From the NCBI GenBank assembly GCA_022072055.1, contig JAJVIK010000017.1:1-64000 (forward strand): a DNA stretch of 64,000 nucleotides, read 5' to 3'. The notes beneath the pieces were generated by a model. It made no database searches and was not told where the DNA came from. It saw only the letters and a list, made by a program, of their open reading frames with translations. Shown here piece after piece: positions 53,431 to 60,587 of this stretch. The number at the start of each line of letters is the position of its first letter. Position 1 is the first letter of the stretch. The position numbers and the translations under genes were made by a program. This DNA is from a bacterium (lineage in GTDB: Bacteria; Hinthialibacterota; Hinthialibacteria; OLB16).

Positions 53431-55077
53431 CTAGCGGTTGGCTGGACAACCAGGCGAATACGAGACTCTTTCAACCGCCAAACCAAGTTCACGCCCGGCC
53501 GAGTCCCACCACGATCCCTCCGTGGTCAACCGCACCTCCACCGCCTCGATGTCCGCTGAATGGTGGAACGGGACTTCAAATTCCGCTGAGCGTGGGCCTG
53601 GGCCAGGAGTTTCCAGAATTCCCACTTCAATTTCGTTGACCTGCAATCTCGCCCTGAGGGCTTGGTTGGGTTGATATGTGGGCTGGAAATAGTCAATTCG
53701 AATCTTCTTGCCATCGGAGCGCGGGGGGGGAAGGAATACCGATGCGGAACGAGTCGTATACCTCACGGGGCGCCCCTCAGCCCATTCGGAGGCACGGAAC
53801 CCTTTGATTTGTATCTCCGGAAAGGGGAGCTTCACTAACTCCGCCGGTGCCATTAGCTTGCCAATCGGGAACATTCGGCGTAACGCAGAGTTCAGTTCTG
53901 CTCGATACTTGTCGGGGAAGAACAGCCACTCCGGTTTAAGGAAGCGTTTTCGGCCTGGATCGAGCTGGCGATTCCGCCGCCACGGGTGCGCCTTACGCCG
54001 GAGTTTGAAATTGCCGATGCAATTCATCCACAGCAATCGATGGAGCGGGACATCCCATGGCCCATCGGGAAACTGATTTGGCCCGGAGTAGCGATATCCC
54101 TTTCCGCGATTCCCACGTGAACCCAACGCGATCCGTAGTCCTCCATGCCAACCGGTAAAACCCTGAAGCTTTAGATGACCGGCACGAAAACCTCTGAGGT
54201 AATCCAGGATTCGTGGCATTCGTTCATGGAGACCTTCCTCGTAATCTATCGACCACTCCACATCGGTCCAGGGGTCCAAGTCTAGTATCGAGGCGGTTGG
54301 CTCCCCTGCTGCGGCCCAGGTTCCCCCCGGCCTCATCACGCGCCCAACCTCAGAAATGGCCTCCACAAGCGGTTCGATGTGGTGGAGAACTGAGCGGGAA
54401 TAAACCAATCCGATTGTCCCGCTCTGGAATGGCAGATTGCTCAGATCCGCGACTACCCGGAGGAATCGAATCTCTTCCTTTTTGAAATGGTCATGCTCCT
54501 CAAAATAGCTTGCATGAAACCGGCTCAAATCACGCAATTCCAAGCGGTTTCTGGGGGCCAACAACTCCAGTGGATTCAGGTCGACGGCTATCACCGAGTA
54601 TCCCATGTCCGACAATTTCTTGGCGTGGGTGCAGGAACCTGCCCCCGGCTCCAACAGGATCTCGCCCTTAGTGGATGGCAATGTAGCGATGGCCTGATCG
54701 CTCATTGCAGTTGTGGCATCCATGAAACCTTGCAGGCAAGGAACGAGGACTTCCCTCCGGTCTCTCTCGATTCGGTCGGTTAGGGCCTTTACCGCAAGGT
54801 CCTGTAAAGCCAGGACTTCGTGTAACGCCCAGAACCAAGTTGAATCAGCGTAGAAAAGTCCCAGTACGCCATCGTGGTGGAGATACGCTTCGCGACAGGT
54901 GAGGCAAGAAAACTCTTCTGTTTCCTTGGGAATCGCATGAAGCCCCAGTGAGGTCCCGCAGCGAGGGCAACACAGCACAGAAAGAAACCGGTTGAGGTCG
55001 TCGTTCAATCTGTTCACCTCATCCCACAACTCCGCATTCCTCCTGACATCGGGGAGGCGATTTTTTCGGCCCACCAC
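53431..55077 (-). CDS. Zn-ribbon class I methyltransferase with C-terminal sandwich domain
   Basis: A 548-residue protein. Residues ~33-65 have LCCPRCGTSLGLHAIPKETE and EEFSCLTCREAYLHHDGV, a four-cysteine Trm112-like zinc ribbon. A methyltransferase core follows: GEILLEPGAGSCTHAKKLSD (motif I, ~150) and SVIAVDLNPLELL, then LVYSRSVLHHIEPLVEAISE. The C-terminal part (~430-548) ends WDSAGRELGLAVERVSY, like beta-sandwich domains of polysaccharide-modifying enzymes. A role in methylating a surface glycan is inference. Start is a GTG at the complement of 55075-55077. Codon use and lower GC than its neighbours suggest transfer. Confidence 0.75.
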   Translation of the reverse strand: MVGRKNRLPDVRRNAELWDEVNRLNDDLNRFLSVLCCPRCGTSLGLHAIPKETEEFSCLTCREAYLHHDGVLGLFYADSTWFWALHEVLALQDLAVKALTDRIERDRREVLVPCLQGFMDATTAMSDQAIATLPSTKGEILLEPGAGSCTHAKKLSDMGYSVIAVDLNPLELLAPRNRLELRDLSRFHASYFEEHDHFKKEEIRFLRVVADLSNLPFQSGTIGLVYSRSVLHHIEPLVEAISEVGRVMRPGGTWAAAGEPTASILDLDPWTDVEWSIDYEEGLHERMPRILDYLRGFRAGHLKLQGFTGWHGGLRIALGSRGNRGKGYRYSGPNQFPDGPWDVPLHRLLWMNCIGNFKLRRKAHPWRRNRQLDPGRKRFLKPEWLFFPDKYRAELNSALRRMFPIGKLMAPAELVKLPFPEIQIKGFRASEWAEGRPVRYTTRSASVFLPPPRSDGKKIRIDYFQPTYQPNQALRARLQVNEIEVGILETPGPGPRSAEFEVPFHHSADIEAVEVRLTTEGSWWDSAGRELGLAVERVSYSPGCPANR

Positions 55078-55215
55078 GCGTCAACACAAGTCACCGGCAA
55101 ATTCCAAGCCGTTAGCAGCCACGATACAGTACCCGTTCACTCACAGTCTAGCTCACGGCAGCCAGCTGGCGCTTTCCCGCTGCGAGCAGGAGAAGGAATG
55201 GGGGAGAAATAGGGA

Positions 55216-55244
55216 TTGCCAATTCATTCGGATGAGTATAGATT
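55216..55244 (+). promoter_or_regulatory. Candidate promoter for the small YjfB-like gene
   Basis: TTGCCA at 55216-55221 and TAGATT at 55239-55244 have 17-bp spacing; TATAGA at 55237-55242 is a second choice with 15-bp spacing. Transcription would begin about 20 bp before the ATG at 55273, leaving a short leader with AAAGGAGG. Confidence 0.45.
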
Positions 55245-55272
55245 GCCTTGAAAGCAAAGGAGGAGGAATGTC

Positions 55273-55455
55273 ATGACCTCGGTCAACCCTGTCCAGGCAT
55301 CCGCTCAGCTGGTTTCCCAGCTCCTCGCCTCCCTGGTCTCGCAGACCCTGGAGCAAGCCACCGACTTGGCCCTGCTGAACCTCCAGATCGCGGCAAGCGG
55401 CGGAGCCGGCGCGAACCCCGAGGGGGTCGGCGAGCTCCTTGATGTGATCGCCTGA
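55273..55455 (+). CDS. Small YjfB-like protein of unknown function
   Basis: A 60-residue protein starting MTSVNPVQASAQLVSQLLAS, continuing QTLEQATDLALLNLQIAASG and ending GVGELLDVIA. The amphipathic helix followed by a short acidic tail resembles the YjfB/putative motility family. I would not rely on a motility role. AAAGGAGGAGG sits 6-12 bp upstream of the ATG, one of the best ribosome sites in the window, so the gene is likely expressed strongly. It lies alone between the methyltransferase and the Tat-type oxidoreductase. Confidence 0.65.
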   Translation: MTSVNPVQASAQLVSQLLASLVSQTLEQATDLALLNLQIAASGGAGANPEGVGELLDVIA

Positions 55456-55561
55456 GAGGCCCTCCTTTTTCCCGCTTTCTTCTTCCCGACACCCCTCCTA
55501 CACTGGAACCGGCCCATGCCTCAAGGGACATGGCCGCACGGTTTCCCCAGGAGGTGCTCAA

Positions 55562-56836
55562 GTGTCCGACCTTTCCCGACGTGAATTCCTGATTGGTTCA
55601 AGCGCCACTTTGGCGGCGACTGTCTGGAGCAGGGAGGCGGCATCCGACCCGACCCGACGGCTCCGTCACGCGATCATCGGCGTGGGCGGGCAAGGGACCA
55701 ACCATGCCAAGACCCTGTCGAAGATGACCGACCTCTGCGAGATTGTGGCCATCGCGGATGTGGATCCCGAGCGCCGGGAGAGGGCCGCGAAGGTCCTTTC
55801 CGAGCGCGCTCCCATCCAGGTGTATGAGGATTTCCGGAAACTCCTCGAAGATCCTTCCATCGATTCGGTGACCGTGGCCACACCCGACCACTGGCATACC
55901 CCGGTGGCGCTTCATGCCCTTCAGGCCCGGAAGCATGTGTATGTCGAAAAACCGTGCAGCCACAATGCGCGCGAGGCGCTCCTCTTAGCCGAAGCCGCCA
56001 AGAAGACCGGCAAGTGTGTTCAGCATGGAACCCAAGGCCGAAGTGGAAAGGGTTTCATCGACGGGGTGAAATTCCTGCGCGAGGGTGGGATCGGCAAGGT
56101 CCGCCTCGCCAAGGCGATCAACCACCAGTTCCGCGAGCCCATCGGGCGCGAACCGGACTCCGATCCCCCGCCGGGGGTGAACTACGACCTTTGGCTCGGC
56201 CCGGCTCCCAAGCGCCCGTTCTCGAAGAACCGCTGGCACTATAACTGGCATTGGTGGTGGGACACCGGCACAGGGGACATTGGGAATGATGGAGTTCATC
56301 AGGTCGATCAGGCGCGCTGGGGTCTGGGGGTGGGGCTCCCGAAGGCGGTCACCGCCAGCGGGGGGCAGCTGTTCTATGACGATGACCACGAAACTCCCGA
56401 CACGCAGATCGTGACTTACGAATACGATGACTGCTATCTGGTCTACGAGATGCGCTTGTGGACCGATTACCCGCTGGAGGGTCATGACAACGGGGTGATC
56501 TTCTATGGGGATGGTGGGATTGTGGAGTTCGGCCGTAAGGGGTGCATTGTGACCCGGATCGGGAAAGAGCCGGAGCCGCTTGGCGGCGGCTCGGACTTCA
56601 CCGAGAACATTCGGAATTTCTTGGTTTGCGCACGTGACAACAACCCGGCGGGGTTGAATGCCCCGATTTCGGAAGGCGCGCTTTCAACAATCCTTTCGCA
56701 TCTTGGGAACATCGGGGTCCGAGTGGGCCGCCGTCTGCGCCTCGATCCGGAAACCTGCCGGATCCTGGATGACCCAGAAGCGGACTCGATGCTCGGACGG
56801 ACCTACCGGGAGGGGTATGAGCTGCCGGTGGTGTGA
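55562..56836 (+). CDS. Tat-exported Gfo/Idh/MocA-family oxidoreductase
   Basis: A 424-residue protein starting at GTG with AGGAGG 9 bp upstream. Its N-terminus MSDLSRREFLIGSSATLAAT is a twin-arginine signal, so it is exported folded with its cofactor. The Rossmann motif is AIIGVGGQGTNHAKTL, then VTVATPDHWHTPVALHALQA and HVYVEKPCSHN with the EKP lysine. HWWWDTGTGDIGNDGVHQVD is the substrate-domain D-G-H motif. Exported members act on sugars or glycosides in the periplasm. It is the fourth family member in the window and ends 43 bp before the PIN module. Confidence 0.93.
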   Translation: MSDLSRREFLIGSSATLAATVWSREAASDPTRRLRHAIIGVGGQGTNHAKTLSKMTDLCEIVAIADVDPERRERAAKVLSERAPIQVYEDFRKLLEDPSIDSVTVATPDHWHTPVALHALQARKHVYVEKPCSHNAREALLLAEAAKKTGKCVQHGTQGRSGKGFIDGVKFLREGGIGKVRLAKAINHQFREPIGREPDSDPPPGVNYDLWLGPAPKRPFSKNRWHYNWHWWWDTGTGDIGNDGVHQVDQARWGLGVGLPKAVTASGGQLFYDDDHETPDTQIVTYEYDDCYLVYEMRLWTDYPLEGHDNGVIFYGDGGIVEFGRKGCIVTRIGKEPEPLGGGSDFTENIRNFLVCARDNNPAGLNAPISEGALSTILSHLGNIGVRVGRRLRLDPETCRILDDPEADSMLGRTYREGYELPVV

Positions 56837-56879
56837 GGGAGAGATCATCTCAAATCGAAGAGTCGGGGGGCATGGAGAC

Positions 56880-57332
56880 TTGAGGGTGTATGCCGACACA
56901 TCGGTCCTCGGAGGAGTCTGGGATATCGAGTTTGATGCTGCCAGCCAGAGGTTCTTGGACCTCTGCAGAGCAGGGGTCTTTTCGCTTGTGGTCTCGACTT
57001 CTGTGCGAGATGAGTTAGATGCCGCGCCGAGCAGAGTCAAAGATGTTTGGAAAGGCATCATGCCCTACGTGGAACTGGTTTCCGTTACACCGGAGGCCAC
57101 CAACCTTCAGCGTGCTTACCTGAATGCAGGGGTGGTAACCCCGAAATGTGATTTAGACGCCCTCCACGTTGCGATTGCAACTGTCTCCAAGTGCGATATA
57201 ACCGTCAGCTGGAATTTCAGGCACATCGTGAATTACCGCAGGATTCCGATGTACAACAGGGTGAACCTTGCCAGCGGCTACAAAGCAATTGGGATATACT
57301 CACCGTTGGAGGTGATCGGTGATGAAGGATAA
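56880..57332 (+). CDS. PIN-domain ribonuclease toxin, toxin-first module (copy 2)
   Basis: A 150-residue PIN protein by TTG start (GTG at 56886 is another choice with GGAG 8 bp upstream). The acidic sites are D6 in VYADTSVLGG, E in VRDELDAAP, and D in LDALHVAIATVS. The fourth site is in VSWNFRHIVNYRRIPMYN, with N in place of D. Its whole length can be aligned with 6773-7234, including the ending VNLASGYKAIGIYSPLEVIG. This paralogy at ~50 kb distance suggests a repeated module. The gene overlaps its small partner by 11 bp. Confidence 0.85.
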   Translation: MRVYADTSVLGGVWDIEFDAASQRFLDLCRAGVFSLVVSTSVRDELDAAPSRVKDVWKGIMPYVELVSVTPEATNLQRAYLNAGVVTPKCDLDALHVAIATVSKCDITVSWNFRHIVNYRRIPMYNRVNLASGYKAIGIYSPLEVIGDEG

Positions 57333-57495
57333 AGTTTTCGATTGTGTCGAGATGATGCACGAGGGACAGAGGAGATTGAAGGAGCGCTTGGAGCCGTTAT
57401 CAGAGCAAGAACGGTTGGAGTTCTGGCGACGGCGGAACGAAGAGGCCAAACGCGAGCAGGAGGAACTGCTCAGGAAACCATGCCGTCAAGGGTGA
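57322..57495 (+). CDS. Small antitoxin-like partner of reversed PIN module (copy 2)
   Basis: A 57-residue highly charged protein, MKDKVFDCVEMMHEGQRRLK then EQERLEFWRRRNEEAKREQE. The first part (FDCV..M) resembles the partner at 6565-6780; the rest is a coiled, arginine/glutamate-rich helix. It starts in the last codons of the PIN gene (ATG at 57322; PIN stop at 57330-57332), so it is made by re-initiation. This gene is too short for many gene finders. It probably masks the PIN active site. Confidence 0.65.
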   Translation: MKDKVFDCVEMMHEGQRRLKERLEPLSEQERLEFWRRRNEEAKREQEELLRKPCRQG

Positions 57496-57571
57496 GGTGG
57501 AAGAGCGAGCCAGGTCTATTGGCTCGCTCTTGCCTATGAGCTGCCCACACGGAATGGATCTTCCATGCTCC

Positions 57572-58141
57572 TCATTCCGGAACGTCGGTTTTCCCCAATG
57601 GAATCCAGGCGAAACATGTGAACCTTCCTGGTTCTTCAATCTTCAGCACGATATCAAGGTCTCCGTCTCCATCGACATCATGAAAGGCGCCCTTGGACCA
57701 AGCGGGGACACCACCGATGGACCGCCTCTTGAAAACCCTGCCGTCGTTGTTCCCGTAAAAAATGCGCATGACTGTGTCGCCGGGATCGCAGCACCAGGCA
57801 TCAGCTATCCCATCGCGGTCGATGTCTTTACGACATACAAGGACCTCCGTCTTGTATGGCATTCCATCTATTTCGATGGTTCGAACCTCAGGCGTGGCTC
57901 GCTCCTCAATCAAATGGTCAATGTCAGACAGATCGATCCCTGACACCTCAAGCGGGAAAGTGGTTCCACCGACCAATCTGTCTTCAAGAGCCCGAGGAGA
58001 CTCTCTCACGAGGAGGAAAGCGATTGCGCCAATGATCGCGGGAGAACAGCCGCCTACGATTGCCACAGCCATGAGAAGACTAAACAGAAATGGGGATTCC
58101 CCCGCTAGCCTCTTGTAGAGTGAAGGTTTGGACGAGGTCAT
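57572..58141 (-). CDS. Membrane-anchored protein with EF-hand-like aspartate repeats
   Basis: A 189-residue protein. An N-terminal hydrophobic helix at ~16-40 (FLFSLLMAVAIVGGCSPAII) anchors it. RKDIDRDGIADAWCCDPGDT and FHDVDGDGDLDIVLKIEEPG near residues 105 and 155 are DxDxDG-type calcium-binding loops like those of FG-GAP/VCBS repeat proteins, so two or three partial repeats are present. I do not recognise the gene as a family with known function. Start choices are the ATG at the complement of 58139-58141 or a GTG two codons upstream. It ends 76 bp from the antitoxin-like gene. Confidence 0.55.
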   Translation of the reverse strand: MTSSKPSLYKRLAGESPFLFSLLMAVAIVGGCSPAIIGAIAFLLVRESPRALEDRLVGGTTFPLEVSGIDLSDIDHLIEERATPEVRTIEIDGMPYKTEVLVCRKDIDRDGIADAWCCDPGDTVMRIFYGNNDGRVFKRRSIGGVPAWSKGAFHDVDGDGDLDIVLKIEEPGRFTCFAWIPLGKTDVPE

Positions 58142-58276
58142 ACGCACCCTAATCCTACATCACATTGGGAGATGCCCCAACCGAATTGGGAACCATGTAC
58201 CGTGCCTGACCGGCCAGCCAAAGAATCCGACTTGAAATCCAAGGAGAATCGAGCTAAGCTGTCGATAATGAAAGAG

Positions 58277-58365
58277 TGGGGTAGGCGGGGATCGAACCCG
58301 CAAGGCGTGGGCATCACGCCACCCGATTCCAGGTCGGGCGTGTTTGCCAGTTTCACCACTACCCC
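58277..58365 (-). tRNA. Class II tRNA with leucine-like body; folded anticodon UGG (Pro), C at position 33
   Basis: An 89-base tRNA gene. The acceptor is 7 bp (GGGGTAG with CTACCCC, discriminator A73), the D-arm is 3 bp (GTG/CAC) with an 11-base loop AAACTGGCAAA as in tRNA-Leu, the T-arm is GCGGG-TTCGATC-CCCGC, and the variable arm is long (GGCGTG paired with CACGCC). The anticodon stem CCCGA/TCGGG encloses the loop CCTGGAA, so positions 34-36 read UGG and position 33 is C, not the near-universal U. Shifting the loop one base gives GGA (Ser) but breaks the stem. CCA is not encoded. Charging with leucine is plausible since LeuRS reads the body and A73, while UGG is a proline anticodon; a pseudogene is also possible. 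Confidence 0.82.
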
Positions 58366-58379
58366 GTGTAGTCTAGGGT

Positions 58380-58427
58380 GGGCGTTCCGATGATTTACTG
58401 TTTGCCGCAGGTCTCATCGGAACGCCC
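58380..58427. repeat. Perfect 14-bp inverted repeat next to the tRNA
   Basis: GGGCGTTCCGATGA (58380-58393) pairs perfectly with TCATCGGAACGCCC (58414-58427) around a 20-base loop. It begins 14 bp upstream of the tRNA 5' end and 39 bp downstream of the winged-helix gene's stop on the minus strand. It may terminate that gene; no T-run follows on the minus strand. It could instead be an attachment or mobile-element relic. Confidence 0.6.
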
Positions 58428-58466
58428 CTTTGGGTATCGGTCGCCTAGCCAACCATCCTCATCTTC

Positions 58467-58880
58467 TCACGATGTTCCTCCTTCCGCTGTGCGGTACAAA
58501 TTGTCACCCCCCATGCTTATCAAACCCGCATCCTTCAATCGCCACAGCTCAGAAGAAATGACTTGCCGCAATGGGGTTTTCCCAGAAGCCTTAAACCCTC
58601 TCGATTCAACTGCCTCGAAGATTTCCTCTCGCTTCAAACCGTTGCGCGAAGAACCAACGACACTCAAAATAGTCTCCCGAAGTCCGGTGTGCGACCCTTT
58701 GCCCTTACGCCTGAGTCGCGCGCGCGGGGTGGTTGTCTGGATCGATTGGGGTTCCGAACGCGAGTCGCTGATTTCGGCAAGCAGGCGTGAGAGAACGCGC
58801 TCCTCCTCCTGCCCCTCGGCAATTTTCTTCTTGGCCTTCGAAATCTGGGCGTTTAGGAGGCGGATAGTTTCTGAATGCAT
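58467..58880 (-). CDS. Coiled-coil protein with C-terminal winged-helix-like domain
   Basis: A 137-residue protein from the ATG at the complement of 58878-58880, chosen because AAGGGG lies 8-12 bp upstream, unlike the longer frame. The N-terminal half is a coiled coil (AQISKAKKKIAEGQEEERVL). Residues ~75-137 look like a winged helix: RETILSVVGSSRNGLKREEI, then LRQVISSELWRLKDAGLISM. This suggests DNA binding. It is divergent from the 58956 gene with a symmetric repeat between them, so it could be its regulator. I do not recognise the family. Confidence 0.6.
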   Translation of the reverse strand: MHSETIRLLNAQISKAKKKIAEGQEEERVLSRLLAEISDSRSEPQSIQTTTPRARLRRKGKGSHTGLRETILSVVGSSRNGLKREEIFEAVESRGFKASGKTPLRQVISSELWRLKDAGLISMGGDNLYRTAEGGTS

Positions 58881-58907
58881 TTCCATTTCCCCTTCGCCCG
58901 GGATGGG

Positions 58908-58941
58908 CTTAGGCTTAGTAAAGCCGATCACTAAGCCTAAG
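58908..58941. promoter_or_regulatory. Shared divergent operator: perfect 12-bp inverted repeat built of CTTAG units
   Basis: CTTAGGCTTAGT (58908-58919) and ACTAAGCCTAAG (58930-58941) are perfect complements separated by 10 bp. Each arm contains the unit CTTAG twice (direct repeat), and another AGGCTTAGA follows at 58961-58969. It sits between the start codons of the winged-helix gene (58880, minus) and the small basic gene (58956, plus), the position of an operator for a divergent regulator. An attenuator hairpin is an alternative. Confidence 0.55.
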
Positions 58942-58955
58942 TCAAGGGGCTTTCC

Positions 58956-59153
58956 TTGCGAGGCTTAGATTTGGGTTCTGGAAAAAAACCCGTGCATGCA
59001 GTGCTTAAGAGACCATCGGGTCCAAAGGCGGAAGCTGTTAAAATCGAAGGCGATTGGGAATCCGCAATGGCGGAGGCATTGAAGGCCAAGCGCCCTAAAG
59101 GGGGCTGGCCCGACAAGCCACCAAAGGCGAAGGCGAAGAGGAAAAAGGCCTAG
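58956..59153 (+). CDS. Small basic protein with GDW motif, toxin-antitoxin-like context
   Basis: A 65-residue lysine-rich protein by TTG start (AAGGGG 6 bp upstream). EAVKIEGDWESAMAEALKAK then PKGGWPDKPPKAKAKRKK gives a conserved-looking GDWE..M..ALK..KPK.GWP core that I recall from small accessory proteins, some beside toxin genes; function unknown. Its 5' end and repeat are described above. The gene opposite is the winged-helix protein. Start choice is uncertain. Confidence 0.5.
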   Translation: MRGLDLGSGKKPVHAVLKRPSGPKAEAVKIEGDWESAMAEALKAKRPKGGWPDKPPKAKAKRKKA

Positions 59154-59204
59154 AGGCTAAATGCTCAGCTGGCTGAGAGTGCGGAGATCTGCGGGGGTTG
59201 CGTA

Positions 59205-59216
59205 GAGTATATACTC
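59205..59216. promoter_or_regulatory. Perfect 12-bp palindrome upstream of third PIN module
   Basis: GAGTATATACTC is self-complementary and lies 69 bp upstream of the 59285 ATG. Such a site suits a dimeric antitoxin or repressor controlling the 59285-60587 pair. A TAGGAT box at 59243-59248 could be the -10 element, without a clear -35. Confidence 0.4.
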
Positions 59217-59284
59217 CCGTCGAGAATTCCTGCAAAAAGGTGTAGGATAGTCTTGGGAAATGGACTGTGTCGTGAGGTGGTCCC

Positions 59285-60109
59285 ATGAAGAAGCGACAGG
59301 CGCCAACAACGGAACGATTGACAAAGGACACTCTGACCTTGGCGTTGGAGGGGGAAATTCCTCTTCAGGCTTTCTCCGAGGCGGTAAGAAACCTCTCCCT
59401 AATGATTGAATCCCTGACCCAGGAAATCTCCAGCCCTGATTCGGTGGACTGGATCATTCAGGACTTGAGCGCGGGGAGCGCGACGGCCACGATCCGGGGG
59501 CTCCCTCGCACCAAAGCGGGAAAAAGGACTATTGGAAAGGTTATCGCGGGGTACGAGGAGGTTGCCACATGTCTCCAGGAAGGGAGAAAGATCCCTTTCA
59601 GCGAAAGTGTAAGCGCCCCCGCGTTGGCCATCAGCGGCATCCTTAACGGAAAGGTGAAATCGGTTCGGTTTGAGACTTCGGATTTTGATGCGCAAGTGGA
59701 AAAGCCGGTTGCTACCACGCCATCCGGCTTGGTGGAAGGGGGGCTGCCTCCCAAGTCTTTCGTCAAAGTCCATGGGGCCATTCGAGGTCGGATTCAGAGC
59801 ATTTCGAACCGTGGCTCGCTCCGCTTCACCCTTTACGATATGAACGATGACCATGCGATCGGTTGCTACCTTAAACCGGGAAGCGAGGATCTCCTCCGCG
59901 CGTCTTGGGGCAAGGTCGCCGTCGTCCATGGTGTCATTCGCCGGGACACTCGCACGGGGAAAGCGTTCAGCGTGCGCGAAATCACTTCACTCAAGACTCA
60001 AAGGGAAAGAACTCCCGGAGCATGGCGTGGAATTGTTGGGATAGCTCCAGCCAAGATTTCCGGCGCAAGTTCTGAAACAGCGGTGAGGATTGGCAGAGAT
60101 GCCGGGTGA
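59285..60109 (+). CDS. Unassigned protein with OB-like C-terminal domain, partner of PIN gene (third module)
   Basis: A 274-residue protein. The N-terminal region (~15-90) has TLALEGEIPLQAFSEAVRNL and VDWIIQDLSAGSATATIRGL, a mixed alpha/beta pattern; the second half (~155-235) is beta rich: FVKVHGAIRGRIQSISNRGS, RFTLYDMNDDHAIGCYLKP, VVHGVIRRDTRTGKAFSV, like an OB fold that binds single-stranded nucleic acid. Its ATG is 69 bp downstream of a palindrome. It overlaps the PIN gene by 11 bp. As the PIN gene's partner it may be the antitoxin or a targeting subunit; I do not know a name for this pair. Confidence 0.6.
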   Translation: MKKRQAPTTERLTKDTLTLALEGEIPLQAFSEAVRNLSLMIESLTQEISSPDSVDWIIQDLSAGSATATIRGLPRTKAGKRTIGKVIAGYEEVATCLQEGRKIPFSESVSAPALAISGILNGKVKSVRFETSDFDAQVEKPVATTPSGLVEGGLPPKSFVKVHGAIRGRIQSISNRGSLRFTLYDMNDDHAIGCYLKPGSEDLLRASWGKVAVVHGVIRRDTRTGKAFSVREITSLKTQRERTPGAWRGIVGIAPAKISGASSETAVRIGRDAG

Positions 60110-60587
60110 ATCCGGAAGAAGGCGGATCTATTGGGACAGTTGCCTCTTCATCGATCTTCTTGAGAACACTGTGGAAAGAGGAAGGATCCTCGAGACCCTC
60201 CTGGAGGATTGTGAGAACGGGAAGTTTGAGATATTCACGTCTGTCGTGACCATTGCCGAAGTCGCGTATGCAAAACAAGAAAAGGACAAAGGAAGACTGG
60301 ACGCTCAGATAGCGAGGCGGATTCAGAGATTTTGGCATGTTGAATCTCCGGTCAAGCTCGTTGAGGTTCATTCAGGGATAGCTTCAGAAGCGCAATCGTT
60401 GATCCGCAAATGCCTCTCCGCGAAGAAGAAACTGACCCCAATGGACGCGCTCCATTTGGCAACGGCAAGGAGCGTGGATGTTGAGGAGATTCACACCTTT
60501 GACAATCAACTGGAGAGTCTCAGCAGGGTTTTGGGAATTCGGATCGTGCCTCCAAGCCCAAGCAAGTTGCTCTTTGAGGATTCATAG
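60099..60587 (+). CDS. PIN-domain ribonuclease (VapC-like), third module
   Basis: A 162-residue PIN protein. All four acidic positions are seen: D in RIYWDSCLFIDLLE, E in VTIAEVAYAKQE, D in LTPMDALHLATA, and D in IHTFDNQLESLS. It is more like standard VapC/PIN proteins than the two toxin-first copies and ends SPSKLLFED. It follows its partner with an 11-bp overlap (ATG 60099). A TTG at 60090 is an alternative start. The complete active site suggests an active nuclease. Confidence 0.82.
   Translation: MPGESGRRRIYWDSCLFIDLLENTVERGRILETLLEDCENGKFEIFTSVVTIAEVAYAKQEKDKGRLDAQIARRIQRFWHVESPVKLVEVHSGIASEAQSLIRKCLSAKKKLTPMDALHLATARSVDVEEIHTFDNQLESLSRVLGIRIVPPSPSKLLFEDS

Noticed and set aside
52985-53449. 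154-residue minus-strand frame in the gene-free stretch
   Set aside because: Arg/Pro-rich, no start signal, overlaps the 3' end of the methyltransferase gene and resembles no family.
58277-58365. Ordinary tRNA-Pro or tRNA-Ser call
   Set aside because: A long variable arm and Leu-like D arm do not fit tRNA-Pro; the GGA (Ser) reading breaks the anticodon stem, so neither plain call is adopted.
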